DNA of 64,000 bases, taken from contig JBBIGQ010000007.1 of NCBI GenBank assembly GCA_037447455.1, forward strand, positions 43,928 through 107,927, written 5' to 3'. Origin of the DNA: BPGX01 sp037447455 (GTDB lineage Bacteria; Bacteroidota; Bacteroidia; B-17B0; Aurantibacillaceae). Below, piece by piece: positions 17,327 through 26,560 of the stretch. The first letter of the stretch is position 1. Every line of letters begins with the position of its first letter. The notes under the pieces were generated by a model. It was given only the letters and a program-made list of their open reading frames with translations, made no database searches and was not told the origin of the DNA. The position numbers and the translations under genes were made by a program.

Positions 17327-17905
17327 TTATTTGTTTTTTTCTTTGATGTGGTTCATAATTTCTTCATCCGATTTACCAACCCATTGCAGAGCCGCTGCCG
17401 CATTTTCTGCCCATATCGTTTGCGGATATTCACGAATAAGTTCATTCAATAAATCTTTGGCTTTTTCTGGCTGATTCAGCATTTTGGTATCCGCATAATA
17501 TTGTGCTAATAAAAACTTTGCCGCGGGAATAAATTTGGACTTAGGGTATTCTTCCATAATTTTCTTTAAGTATTTTTCTGACATGTCTAATTTTTTTAAT
17601 GTTTGACTAAGTTGTGCGGCTTTGATTAAGTATAATGGAGAAATAGAATCGTTTTGGCACAATAATGCACATTTGACAAACGTATTGTTTGCTTTAATAG
17701 CCAGTGCCTCATCGTAGGTAGTAGCTTTTAATAGGGTACTGTCAATGCTTTGACTTAATCTTAAATAATACATACAAGAATCACTTAGTGATTTTTGTTT
17801 AGAAGAATCAGAAGTATTTTCAGAAAGCGCTTTGATTTGTTTTTCTTGATTCGTTTCACAGGAAATTAATACACAACACATAACAAAAAACACAACTCTT
17901 TTCAT
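17327..17905 (-). CDS. TPR lipoprotein
   Basis: A 192-residue protein starting MKRVVFFVMCCVLISCE, a lipoprotein signal with lipobox LISC. An upstream in-frame start (17965) would place 20 extra residues before the signal and is rejected. The mature part has helical repeats with a TPR pattern (YLIKAAQLSQTLKKLDMSEKYLKK, KFIPAAKFLLAQYYADTKM, KAKDLLNELIREYPQTIWAENA) resembling BamD/YbgF-like periplasmic scaffolds. It lies 70 bp after def in the same direction and probably shares its transcript. Function unknown; scaffold role is inferred. Confidence 0.75.
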   Translation of the reverse strand: MKRVVFFVMCCVLISCETNQEKQIKALSENTSDSSKQKSLSDSCMYYLRLSQSIDSTLLKATTYDEALAIKANNTFVKCALLCQNDSISPLYLIKAAQLSQTLKKLDMSEKYLKKIMEEYPKSKFIPAAKFLLAQYYADTKMLNQPEKAKDLLNELIREYPQTIWAENAAAALQWVGKSDEEIMNHIKEKNK

Positions 17906-17974
17906 ACACATTATTTTTTTATGAGCACCACCATTTATCATCTCTAAAATCAATAATTGACGCATTGTACAAAT

Positions 17975-18550
17975 TTACAGCTTGTATTTATACTTTGGCA
18001 CCACCAATCCTTTCTCAATATCTTTCAATTTATTGGCAATTATTTTTTTTCTAAATGCAGAAATTTTATCTACAAATAAAATCCCTTGTGTATGATCATA
18101 TTCGTGTTGAATTATTCTTGCTACAATGCCGTTAAACGTTTCAGAATGTGGTTGGAAATTTTCATCGAAATAAGAAATTTTTATGGTAGGTTTTCTCAAA
18201 ACATCTTCCCGAATGTAGGGAATGCTTAAACAACCTTCGTTAAACTTCCATTCTTTCCCTTCTTCACTTTCTATCTTAGCATTGATAAAAACTTTTTTGA
18301 ATGTTTTCAATAGATTTTTTTCTTCTTCTGAAACCTCCTCATCTTCATCATCTGCAAAGGGCGTAGAATCTACAATGAATAAATTAATATCCAATCCTAC
18401 TTGCTGAGCGGCTAATCCCACACCTTTTGCCGCATACATAGTTTCAAACATGTTGTTTATCAACTCCTTTAATTGCGGATAATCAGGCGATATATCTTTT
18501 CCTTTTTTTCGCAAAATAGGATTACCGTATAAATAGGTTGGAAGAATCAT
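17975..18550 (-). CDS. def: peptide deformylase
   Basis: Removes the N-formyl group from new proteins. The 191-residue product has all three signatures: GVGLAAQQVG, EGCLSIP with the metal-ligand cysteine, and the metal motif HEYDH. An acidic insertion (DDEDEEVSEEEKN) after the first motif is common in Bacteroidota. It follows guaB by 9 bp, so guaB-def and the TPR lipoprotein form one leftward operon. Confidence 0.96.
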   Translation of the reverse strand: MILPTYLYGNPILRKKGKDISPDYPQLKELINNMFETMYAAKGVGLAAQQVGLDINLFIVDSTPFADDEDEEVSEEEKNLLKTFKKVFINAKIESEEGKEWKFNEGCLSIPYIREDVLRKPTIKISYFDENFQPHSETFNGIVARIIQHEYDHTQGILFVDKISAFRKKIIANKLKDIEKGLVVPKYKYKL

Positions 18551-18559
18551 AAACTAAAA

Positions 18560-20029
18560 TTAACGCGTGTAATTAGGCGCTTCACTGGTGATGACTACAT
18601 TGTGTGGATGGCTTTCAATGTAACCAGCATGCGTGATCCGAATAAATTTAGATTTTTGTAATGCCTTGATGTTTTTAGCACCACAATACCCCATGCCCGC
18701 TCTTAATCCACCTATCAATTGATACACTACTTCAGACAACCTCCCTTTGTAAGGCACACGACCGCTTATACCTTCGGGTACTAATTTTTTAATATCGTCT
18801 TCCACGTCTTGAAAATACCTGTCTTTTGATCCTTTTTGCATCGCCTCTAATGAACCCATACCCCGATACGATTTGAACTTCCTACCTTCATAAATGATCG
18901 TATCTCCTGGACTTTCTTCTGTCCCTGCAAATAAACTGCCTAACATCACGCTGTATGCACCTGCCGCCAGAGCTTTGACAATATCACCACTGTAACGAAT
19001 TCCACCATCAGCAATAATGGGCAAGCCGAATTTTTTGAGCGCTTGAGATACGTTCATAATGGCCGTTAATTGTGGTACCCCCACTCCTGCCACTACTCTT
19101 GTAGTACAAATAGAACCGGGACCAATGCCTACTTTCACAGCATTTGCACCGGCTTTGTATAATTCAATGGCTGCTTCTGCCGTGGCAATATTCCCGACAA
19201 CAATATCTATGTCCTTGAATAATTTTCTCACTTGTTTTAATGTTTGAATAACGCCTTTGGAATGCGCATGAGCAGTGTCAATAACCACTGCATCAACGCC
19301 TGCTTTTACCAATGCTTCCACTCTTTCTATTGTATCTGCAGTTATACCAACAGCAGCAGCCACCCGTAATCTTCCATAATTGTCTTTGCACGCATTCGGA
19401 TGTACTTTGATTTTCAAAATATCTTTGTAAGTAATTAAGCCAACTAATTTATTGTTTTTATCAACAATGGGTAATTTTTCTATTTTATGTTGTTGTAAAA
19501 TTTCTTCGGCTTTTTTCAAATCAACGCCGGGATGGGCTACAATAATGTTTTCTCGTTTGGTCATTATTTGATTGATAGGCCGTTTCATGTTTTTCTCAAA
19601 TCGCAAATCACGATTTGTAACAATTCCAACCAATTCATTTTGCTTATTGACTACAGGAATGCCTCCAATTTTATTTTCTGACATTATTTTATGTGCATCC
19701 GCAACTACCGCATCTTCCAATAAAACCACAGGATCAAAGATCATCCCACTTTCACTCCGTTTTACTTTTTTTACATGAAGTGCTTGCTCTTCAATAGACA
19801 TGTTTTTATGTAAAACCCCAATTCCTCCTTCTCTTGCTAAACTGATAGCCATCTGATATTCAGTAACCGTATCCATTGCTGCTGAAACGATCGGAATATT
19901 TAATTTGATGTTTCTCGAAAAAAAGGTTAAAATATCGGTTTCTCTCGGCAATACTTCCGAATAAGCCGGTACTAATAAGACATCATCGTATGTCAATCCT
20001 TCTAATATAACATTCTCTTTTATCGGCAT
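18560..20029 (-). CDS. guaB: IMP dehydrogenase
   Basis: Converts IMP to XMP, the committed step of GTP synthesis. The 489-residue product has LTYDDVLLVPAYSEVLPR at the start, two CBS domains (about 95-205; IGGIPVVN, KLPIVDKNNKLVGLIT), the catalytic loop GPGSICTTRVVAGVGVPQ with its cysteine, IADGGIRYSGDIVKALAAGA and the flap with YRGMGS. It is the first gene of the leftward guaB-def operon, with a promoter at 20050-20057. Confidence 0.97.
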   Translation of the reverse strand: MPIKENVILEGLTYDDVLLVPAYSEVLPRETDILTFFSRNIKLNIPIVSAAMDTVTEYQMAISLAREGGIGVLHKNMSIEEQALHVKKVKRSESGMIFDPVVLLEDAVVADAHKIMSENKIGGIPVVNKQNELVGIVTNRDLRFEKNMKRPINQIMTKRENIIVAHPGVDLKKAEEILQQHKIEKLPIVDKNNKLVGLITYKDILKIKVHPNACKDNYGRLRVAAAVGITADTIERVEALVKAGVDAVVIDTAHAHSKGVIQTLKQVRKLFKDIDIVVGNIATAEAAIELYKAGANAVKVGIGPGSICTTRVVAGVGVPQLTAIMNVSQALKKFGLPIIADGGIRYSGDIVKALAAGAYSVMLGSLFAGTEESPGDTIIYEGRKFKSYRGMGSLEAMQKGSKDRYFQDVEDDIKKLVPEGISGRVPYKGRLSEVVYQLIGGLRAGMGYCGAKNIKALQKSKFIRITHAGYIESHPHNVVITSEAPNYTR

Positions 20030-20049
20030 AGTGTTATTTTAAAGTTCCG

Positions 20050-20057
20050 CAAATATA
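20050..20057 (-). promoter_or_regulatory. -7 box of guaB (TATATTTG on minus strand)
   Basis: Exact TAnnTTTG match read leftward, 20 bp upstream of the guaB ATG; no clear -33 partner. Confidence 0.6.
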
Positions 20058-20093
20058 GGAAAAAGGAATGCAGATACTAAGTTTATGTGCAAT

Positions 20094-20126
20094 TTTGTAT
20101 GTTATGTTGTTAATTGATTATTTTTG
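20094..20126 (+). promoter_or_regulatory. promoter of DUF4197 gene (TTTG-N21-TATTTTTG)
   Basis: TTTG 20094-20097 and TATTTTTG 20119-20126 at 21-bp spacing match both promoter halves; the ATG at 20137 follows 10 bp after the -7 box, giving a very short leader. Confidence 0.65.
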
Positions 20127-20136
20127 CTCCAAAAAT

Positions 20137-20901
20137 ATGCGATTTAAAACTGTAATAATTCTTAGCATTCTCACTGCATTAAATTCTACTTATGCTCAAT
20201 TAGATAATATTCTTAAAAAGGCAGAAGATGTTTATGAAAAAAATAAAAACGTAGTTGAACAAACTATTGATAAGTATTCAGGTAATAAGCCACAACTTAC
20301 TGAAAGCGAGATTATTCAAGGATTAAAAGAAGCATTATCAGTGGGGACGCAATCGGCTGTGAGTATTTCATCTAAAACGGATGGTTTTTTGAAAAATCAA
20401 CGTTTGTTTATTCCTTTTCCGCCAGAAGCTCAGGAGATGAAAGAAAAATTGATGAAATACGGTTTTTCTAAAAAAGTAGAAGAATTTGAAACCTCCTTAA
20501 ACAGAGCCGCTGAACATGCAGCCAAAGATGCAACACCTATCTTTATGAATGCAATCAAACAAATGTCAATAAACGATGCAATGAGCATACTAAAAGGTTC
20601 GGACACCGCAGCAACGCATTATTTAAGACAAACCACTTACGATTCACTCTTTCAGAAATTCTTACCGGTCGTTAAAAATTCTATTCAACAAGTGCAAGTA
20701 ACCAAGTATTGGAAACCATTAGTAACAACCTATAATAAATTACCAAATAAGAAAAAGTACAATCCTGATTTAGATAAATATGTTACTCATAGAGCCATTC
20801 AAGGGCTTTTTGTTTTAATTGCCGATGAAGAAAAAAATATTCGAAAAAATCCTGCCGCACGAATTAGCGATATACTAAAAAAAGTATTTGCAGAGAATTA
20901 A
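20137..20901 (+). CDS. DUF4197 family secreted protein
   Basis: A 254-residue protein with signal peptide MRFKTVIILSILTALNSTYAQ. The mature part has the DUF4197 pattern: a helix with ESEIIQGLKEALSVGTQSAV, then FIPFPPEAQEMKEKLMKYGF, FMNAIKQMSINDAMSILKG, and a C-terminal part with YVTHRAIQGLFVLIADEEKNIRKNPAAR. The family is periplasmic or outer-membrane associated and has no known biochemical role. The start at 20137 is chosen because it begins the signal peptide and lies just after a full promoter; an upstream ATG at 20068 would precede that promoter. Confidence 0.85.
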   Translation: MRFKTVIILSILTALNSTYAQLDNILKKAEDVYEKNKNVVEQTIDKYSGNKPQLTESEIIQGLKEALSVGTQSAVSISSKTDGFLKNQRLFIPFPPEAQEMKEKLMKYGFSKKVEEFETSLNRAAEHAAKDATPIFMNAIKQMSINDAMSILKGSDTAATHYLRQTTYDSLFQKFLPVVKNSIQQVQVTKYWKPLVTTYNKLPNKKKYNPDLDKYVTHRAIQGLFVLIADEEKNIRKNPAARISDILKKVFAEN

Positions 20902-20918
20902 TTAACAATTTAATGCAT

Positions 20919-20926
20919 TATATTTG
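20919..20926 (+). promoter_or_regulatory. -7 box (TATATTTG)
   Basis: Exact TAnnTTTG match between the DUF4197 stop and the ATG at 20961; an in-frame ATG at 20913 lies upstream of it and is rejected. Confidence 0.6.
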
Positions 20927-20960
20927 CACTCAGAGTAAAATAATTAGAAACTTAGAAACT

Positions 20961-23900
20961 ATGATTAGAAAATTCCTTTTAAGCAGTATCTGTACTTTTA
21001 CTGCATATATTATGGTAAAAGCACAGCCCGGTTGTCCAAACATAACGGCATCGGCCAGTTCTCCTTCCGTAGGTTGTGGCAGTGCGCCTTGTGTTACACT
21101 TTCAGCATCCGCATTTAATATCGGACAAACTACATCTTATAGTGTTACATCTATTCCCTTTGCCCCCCCTTACCCTATTGCAGGGAGTGGAATCGGTGTG
21201 TCGGTAGGAACAGACGATGTTTGGAGCCCTTTGACTAATCTGCCTTTCCCTTTCTGTTTTTTTGGTTCTACTTACAATCAATGTGTCATTGGCTCTAATG
21301 GGGTTATATCATTCAATCTTTCATATGCGAATGGATTTTGTCCTTTTTCCTTCTCGGCCTCTTGTCCAAGTTCCAGTTTACCCACTAATGCGATTTTTGG
21401 GGTTTATCATGATGTTGATCCTTCAGTGTGTGGTTCAGTTACTTATACATTAATTGGTACAGCGCCTTGTAGAATGCTGGTGGTAAATTTTAATAATGTC
21501 TGTCATTTTTCATGTACCTCGCTGAAGAGTTCTTTTCAAATGGTATTGTATGAAACCACCAATGTTATTGAAGTATATGTCCAGAATAAACCGACTTGTT
21601 CTGGATGGAATAGTGGTAATGCGTTGATAGGAATACAAAATGCTGCTGGCACAGTGGGTTACACACCGCCCGGTAGAAATACAGGACCTTGGAGTGCTAG
21701 TAATGAAGCATGGCGTTTTGTACCAACTGGACCTGCTATTTATGGACCTATTCAATGGTATGACGCTTCTGGAATGTTTGCAACTGGAAATAGTGTGGTA
21801 GTGTGCCCAAGTGCTACTACTACTTACACAGCTGTTACGACCTATACTCGCTGTGACGGTTTGAATATAACGGTTTCTGCTCCTATTACTATCTCTGCGT
21901 TTAGTTCGATGACTACCAGTATAGCTTCTACTAATGCCAGCTGTTCATCGGGTACTTTGTCTTCTGGTAGTGCTACTGCTACTGTGATAGGCGGTACGGC
22001 TCCTATTACCTATTCATGGCTACCTTCCGGTGGTACTAACTCTGTTGCTACTGGCTTATCGCCGGGTACCTATACTTGTTTAGTTTCAGATGCGGGTAAT
22101 TGTAATGCTGTATTGACGGTTACAATATCAGCACCACCGGTTCCATCTTTTTCTATCAGTTTAAGTGATGATACCTTAACTTGCGCACAACCTACTGTTT
22201 CTGCAACAGCCGTGAATACCAATACCGATATTTCTACGATGAATTATACCTTTACCAGCATATCCAGTGGAACTTCTACCTCTAATCCTTTAACTGTTTC
22301 TACCCCCGGAACATATACCGTATTTGGAATGGATCCATCTACGGGTTGTATCACCACTAATACTTTTACAGTAGGCATTTATACTACTATACCAACTGTT
22401 ACAGTTACACCTAATTCTTTGAACATACCTTGTACAGGTTCGGCAGGTACATTTACAGGCACTTCCACTCCAACAGTTAATGTTTCCTATTTCTGGCTGC
22501 AACCGGGTGGAGCACCTGTTTATGGCAATATACTTACACCGGGTATTGCGGGCACATATACCTTTGTAGCCACGAACATTGCGAATGGGTGTAGTAACAC
22601 TCAGACGGTTGTTGTGACTCAATCAACTGCTGCTCCCACGATGACTGTTACGGCAGTTAATAACAATTACAACATTAAGTGTTCGCCCAATACGGTTACT
22701 TTGGTGGTCAATGCTACACAAGCCCCCGGTGGTGGGGTACCCGTTCCATATTGGACGGATGCCAGTGGAACAAGCACCTTAAGTACATCTAATACATTCT
22801 CTACTAATACACCCGGTAATTATGTGTGTTGGGTATATGATCCTACACCGGGTGGATGTACTGTTTCACAAACTATTACAGTTGGTATAGATACGCTTAG
22901 ACCGACCGGTGGATATACTTTAGATGTACCGACGAATACCTTAAATTGTAATTATCCATCGGCTGTAATTACTGGTACTTCACCAGTGAGTGGAGCGACA
23001 TACGTTTGGTATACGCCGGGGACGATTCCACAACAAACATTGGCGGTCAACAGCACGAGTAATATCAGCCAGACCACTGTTGGCACGTATACAGTAGAGA
23101 TTACGGATCCGAATAATGGGTGTAAGCGTAAGATACCGGTAACGATATATCAGGACAAACAACCTTTGGGACTAACGGCCAAAGCTACGCCCACAGCGTT
23201 GACTTGTAAGGACTTACAAACTACCTTGCAATTTACGCCCAATCCAATAGGAGAACCGCTTACTTTTACGTGGACTACACCGCCACCGACATCAACCAAT
23301 TCCATAAATAACCCAATTACGTTTTACACAGCGGGAACATACACATTGTGTACAACGAGAACATCTAATGGTTGTCAAACTTGTACCACCGTACTTGTAG
23401 GAAGTAATACAACGCCACCTGCTACTACGCCGGTACCTACTGCTACAATTGTTTGCGGATACTCTACAACAACTATTGAAGCAGGTACAACGCCCAGTAC
23501 GAATATCACGTATTTATGGAGTGGTCCGAAAGATGCCACTCTCTCTACGCTTACAGGTTATTCTACCAATGTCAATATGCCAGGTACCTATTATGTAACC
23601 ATTACCAATACTGTTACTGGCTGTATCTCTCTTAATACCGTGTCAGTAGTGAATGGTACCATTAATGCTGCTTTTACACCCAATCCAGATTATGGTTTTG
23701 CACCCTTGACCGTAAACTTTAATAATTCTTCTGATGTTGGCACATCAGCAACTTGGGTATACGGTAATGGTAGCACTCAGACGTTTACAAATTCTTTAAC
23801 CGCACCTGCACCTAATGGGAGTACAACTTATGGGGCTCCGGGTATCTATACCGTTACCCTTATTGCTCAAAAAGGCACTTGTGTAAGTACTTATTCTGCC

Positions 23901-24203
23901 ATAGTACGTGTGGATCAGCCCTCCGACCTTGAAATACCCAATGTTTTTACACCTAATGATGATGGAGTGAATGATTACTTTATTTTACATACTACGAATT
24001 TAACTGAAATAGAATGCACTATTTTTGATAGATGGGGAGCAAAAATGTATGAAGTGAAAACAGATAAAGGCAATATTCAATGGGATGGTAAAACAATGGG
24101 AGGTAAAGATGCCCCAACAGGCACATATTATTACATCATCAAAGCCAAAGGTTTGGATGAAAAAGAATATAAAGAAAAAGGATTTATTACTTTATTAAGA
24201 TAA
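20961..24203 (+). CDS. large secreted adhesin-like protein with SprB-type repeat, PKD and CHU_C domains
   Basis: About 1080 residues, T9SS cargo. Signal peptide (MIRKFLLSSICTFTAYIMVKA), then a Cys-containing N-terminal domain (PFCFFGSTYNQCVIGSNGVI, nidogen/PHB-like beta layout), a SprB-type repeat (SGTLSSGSATATVIGGTAPI, YTCLVSDAGNC), four to five Ser/Thr/Pro-rich Ig-like modules of roughly 80-95 residues that each end near PGTYTV-like strands, a PKD domain (AAFTPNPDYGFAPLTVNF) and a type B sorting domain (IPNVFTPNDDGVNDYF, FDRWGAKMYE, end GFITLLR). SprB-like repeats occur in gliding adhesins of Flavobacterium; a role in surface adhesion or gliding is inferred. A terminator follows directly. 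Confidence 0.88.
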   Translation: MIRKFLLSSICTFTAYIMVKAQPGCPNITASASSPSVGCGSAPCVTLSASAFNIGQTTSYSVTSIPFAPPYPIAGSGIGVSVGTDDVWSPLTNLPFPFCFFGSTYNQCVIGSNGVISFNLSYANGFCPFSFSASCPSSSLPTNAIFGVYHDVDPSVCGSVTYTLIGTAPCRMLVVNFNNVCHFSCTSLKSSFQMVLYETTNVIEVYVQNKPTCSGWNSGNALIGIQNAAGTVGYTPPGRNTGPWSASNEAWRFVPTGPAIYGPIQWYDASGMFATGNSVVVCPSATTTYTAVTTYTRCDGLNITVSAPITISAFSSMTTSIASTNASCSSGTLSSGSATATVIGGTAPITYSWLPSGGTNSVATGLSPGTYTCLVSDAGNCNAVLTVTISAPPVPSFSISLSDDTLTCAQPTVSATAVNTNTDISTMNYTFTSISSGTSTSNPLTVSTPGTYTVFGMDPSTGCITTNTFTVGIYTTIPTVTVTPNSLNIPCTGSAGTFTGTSTPTVNVSYFWLQPGGAPVYGNILTPGIAGTYTFVATNIANGCSNTQTVVVTQSTAAPTMTVTAVNNNYNIKCSPNTVTLVVNATQAPGGGVPVPYWTDASGTSTLSTSNTFSTNTPGNYVCWVYDPTPGGCTVSQTITVGIDTLRPTGGYTLDVPTNTLNCNYPSAVITGTSPVSGATYVWYTPGTIPQQTLAVNSTSNISQTTVGTYTVEITDPNNGCKRKIPVTIYQDKQPLGLTAKATPTALTCKDLQTTLQFTPNPIGEPLTFTWTTPPPTSTNSINNPITFYTAGTYTLCTTRTSNGCQTCTTVLVGSNTTPPATTPVPTATIVCGYSTTTIEAGTTPSTNITYLWSGPKDATLSTLTGYSTNVNMPGTYYVTITNTVTGCISLNTVSVVNGTINAAFTPNPDYGFAPLTVNFNNSSDVGTSATWVYGNGSTQTFTNSLTAPAPNGSTTYGAPGIYTVTLIAQKGTCVSTYSAIVRVDQPSDLEIPNVFTPNDDGVNDYFILHTTNLTEIECTIFDRWGAKMYEVKTDKGNIQWDGKTMGGKDAPTGTYYYIIKAKGLDEKEYKEKGFITLLR

Positions 24204-24226
24204 GCTGATAATGGCGAAGTAAAAAT

Positions 24227-24253
24227 AAAAGTCGGCATTTTTGCCGACTTTTT
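24227..24253 (+). terminator. rho-independent terminator
   Basis: GTCGGCA-TTTT-TGCCGAC with A-run before and T-run after, 28 bp past the CHU_C protein stop. Confidence 0.9.
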
Positions 24254-24265
24254 AATTTTTAAATT

Positions 24266-24310
24266 AATGCGGGTTCAACCTTCCGAGAAACGGAAGGTTG
24301 AACCTGCATT
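24266..24310. repeat. 45-bp near-perfect palindromic hairpin
   Basis: Arms of 20 bp (24266-24285 and 24291-24310) flank loop AGAAA; the pairing AATGCGGGTTCAACCTTCCG with its partner has one G-T wobble and no other mismatch. It follows the terminator by 12 bp and lacks a T-run, so it does not look like a second terminator. No copy is seen elsewhere in the window. Candidates are a dispersed palindromic element, an RNA-processing hairpin or a mobile-element relic. Confidence 0.7.
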
Positions 24311-24367
24311 TTAATAAGTGTAAAACTTGTAAATTGAACCTACATAATTAAAAAAAGCAGATAAAAA

Positions 24368-24515
24368 ATGATAGAAGTTGAGGCCTACATTAAGAAAATC
24401 AGCGAAAAGTAAAAGGTGCATTGCAAAAGCGAGAGAAGTGATAAAGGTGCCTGATAGTTTTATAATATTCAGACGACGCATTTATTGGAGTTTATTTAGA
24501 GTAGTTACAAATTAA
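24368..24515 (+). pseudogene. possible DUF1801-like gene remnant
   Basis: In the gap between the hairpin and the TM2-like gene, MIEVEAYIKKISEK starts at 24368, hits TAA, then continues in other frames as KGALQK and REVIKVPDSFIIF. Spliced together this resembles the start of DUF1801 proteins (VEAYIKKI.EK.. AL.KLREVIK..AP). Only the N-terminal part is present and at least two frame changes are needed, so this is a weak call. Confidence 0.3.
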
Positions 24516-24586
24516 GAGAATGTTTGGTTCTTAAAAAATGTTGAAAGAAAATAATATTTTGTAAATTTACTGCAAAATTAAAGCGT

Positions 24587-24997
24587 ATGAAAAAACTGAT
24601 TTTCACAATAATTCTAGCAAGCGGACTCGCATTCGCTTTTCAAGATTCAAAGTATAAATTATCTGAAGCAGAATTGAATAAAGCCATTACTGAATCACAG
24701 GAAGTGAGCTTTTCGCAATGGGCAGGGAATACGGCAAGTTATTCGGCATCTGCAATGTTATTGGCACCGAATAGCCAGACCAGAGGAGGGTATTTATTAC
24801 GTGCTTTTTTCGGTGGCGGTATAGCATTACACCGTTATTACATGGGGACGAACAATAAGTGGATGTGGGCTATGTATTTCTGTATTCCAGTTGTTGGAGA
24901 TGTAACTGCTTGTGTTGATTTTTGGGGTGCTGTATTTGATCCTGATTTTTATAAAAAATATGCAAATAATGACAAGTATATCGTCTGCTTGGATTAA
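24587..24997 (+). CDS. small secreted/membrane protein with TM2-like domain
   Basis: A 136-residue protein: signal peptide (MKKLIFTIILASGLAFA), a polar stretch (about 20-60), then GGYLLRAFFGGGIALHRYYMG followed by WMWAMYFCIPVVGDVTACVDFW, the glycine-His-arginine turn and second helix of a TM2 domain. Proteins of this kind are common in Bacteroidota; their role is unknown. It stands alone and is followed by a strong terminator. Confidence 0.8.
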   Translation: MKKLIFTIILASGLAFAFQDSKYKLSEAELNKAITESQEVSFSQWAGNTASYSASAMLLAPNSQTRGGYLLRAFFGGGIALHRYYMGTNNKWMWAMYFCIPVVGDVTACVDFWGAVFDPDFYKKYANNDKYIVCLD

Positions 24998-25022
24998 GGC
25001 GATTGGGTGTTATGCATGGATG

Positions 25023-25054
25023 AAAAAAGGAGCATACTTATATGCTCCTTTTTT
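25023..25054 (+). terminator. rho-independent terminator
   Basis: AAAAAAGGAGCATA pairs with TATGCTCCTTTTTT across loop CTTA, 26 bp past the TM2-like gene stop. It would also work leftward. Confidence 0.9.
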
Positions 25055-25100
25055 ATTTTGTAAAATATAAGATTTGCTTAAATTTAGTTCTTTATAAGAT

Positions 25101-25789
25101 TTATTGAGTGAGATTTTTTATAATAACTTCTTTTGCACTTATATTAAACTTTTTACTTTGAAGGTAATTATGTTTGTCGGCAAGTATTGAAGCATTAGTT
25201 AAAAATGACATCAAACCTTCTGTCCAGTAGCCAGCATATATCTGACCTAATCCCGGAAAAAAGTAGATAATAATTGTGCTTTATCAGAATTTTTTATCTT
25301 TGGTATATTTTTTTGTTGTATAATGAATCAATGCTATTTTTTAACCGATTGTACTTAGTGTGGTTATGAGCGTTCAGGAGAAAATTTAATTTATGCAGTT
25401 TTTTTTTGATTTTTCCCATTCATGTAATTCGTTTAGAATAATAGTGTGCAATAAATATCCTTTAATGTGATAAGAAGAATCTACTAAATAGTACATTTCA
25501 TTTAAATGAGCATTTGCTTCGGAGAATCTGTTTATCAAGTAATTTCGTAGAGCTAACTGGTATTTGACTTTGAAAACTATGCTGTCTGCACAATCATGAA
25601 TTGGGGCAGAGTTTAAAACATTAATAGCATCATGGTACATTCCCGCTAGTTTATACTATTCGGCTGCTTTTACTTTAAAATATAAAATACTTCAGTAGTA
25701 TCTTGTGCGGGTATTGTTTCTGTAAGAAAAATTATCCCAATTAAAGCAAGGGAAAAATGAAATTTATTTTGTATGAATGATTTGTACAT
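25101..25789 (-). pseudogene. decayed envelope protein gene (TPR-like part plus PGLGQIYAG membrane part)
   Basis: Read leftward from an ATG at 25789, a signal peptide (MYKSFIQNKFHFSLALIGIIF...TIPAQ) is followed, in changing frames, by KVKAAE-stop-YKLAGMYHDAINVLN, a TPR-like helical region (VKYQLALRNYLINRFSEANAHLNEMYY), KLHKLNFLLNAHNHTKYNRL, SIDSLYNKK, KNSDKAQLLSTFF, and PGLGQIYAGYWTEGLMSFL. The order matches a Bacteroidota family of roughly 350-400 residues with repeats followed by a short multi-helix membrane part. Damage seen: an in-frame TAG where a glutamine is expected, at least four frameshifts (mostly A or T runs near 25710, 25395, 25310 and 25267), and an apparent deletion after FLTNASI that removes the later membrane helices. 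Clearly non-functional. Confidence 0.75.
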
Positions 25790-25800
25790 TTGAAGGTATT

Positions 25801-26491
25801 TTAAAATTTAAATAAAATATATTGACCTGCTTGTCTGTTTTGGGCGAAAAGTAATTTTTGATTTGAATAATAGATAAAGGAAATTTCAACAATTTTTGAA
25901 GGGAAATTTATTGTGCCTATTTTAATGAAATGTGAATAAAAAATTTTACCTAAAACATTCCCCTTTTTGTCCTAAAATTCCTGATATATGGGAAGATTGT
26001 TTTCTTTTGCAAGAATGATTTTATAGAGTGAAGAAGTATTGTTAAAAGGGGGGACCCACTCTATTACAAAAACGCCTTCTTCAGTTTTAGTGTTTTTAAT
26101 AATATAACCGTATTTCGATAATCCCATATCCTGAAAATTATTGGTAAAAAAATGCCATAAGTAACTATATTTAGATGAATTCAAAACATTGGAACTGAGC
26201 ATTAATGTATTATTTTCAATATCATAAATTTTCATATCTCCATCTGCGTTGACAATAGTAATGCTTTCAAAAGGTTTTTTAATATGCGTTACCATTAAAT
26301 TGTTGTCTTTTTTGAAGTAAACTTCTCCCTCTGTTGTAATGTACTTTTTGTTTTCTATTGTTTTAGATTGAAACTCAAGAGAAATAAATTGAAAATTAGG
26401 TGCTTCGTATGGAACTGTAAATGAATAAAACAAGGGTAATGACTATTAGTAAACTACTAGAAATGATTAAAATTCTATTTTTCTCTATCAT
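25801..26491 (-). pseudogene. decayed LolA-like outer-membrane lipoprotein carrier gene
   Basis: An ATG at 26491 starts a hydrophobic signal (MIEKNRILIISSSLLIVITL); one frameshift near 26430 leads to a 153-codon frame with a LolA-like fold pattern (FISLEFQSKTIENKKYITTEGEVYFKKDN in part, MKIYDIENNTLML, GVFVIEWVPP, KIILAKENNLPIYQEF). It hits TAG at about 25978, after which the same frame stays open another 58 codons (DKKGNVLGKIFYSHFIKIGTI, FPSKIVEISFIYY) to a TAA at 25801, continuing the family's typical C-terminus. So one frameshift and one nonsense codon. It ends 12 bp before the neighbouring decayed gene and was probably co-transcribed with it. Confidence 0.7.
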
Positions 26492-26560
26492 AGATAGTTA
26501 TTTTGATATAAACTTCTCAATTACTTAGTAATAATAATACAATGGTTCTTAAATGTTTAA

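Noticed and set aside
22290..23162. Leftward frames opposite the 1080-residue CHU_C protein
   Set aside because: Low-complexity shadows (Cys/Arg/Asn-rich) of Thr/Ser-rich coding DNA.
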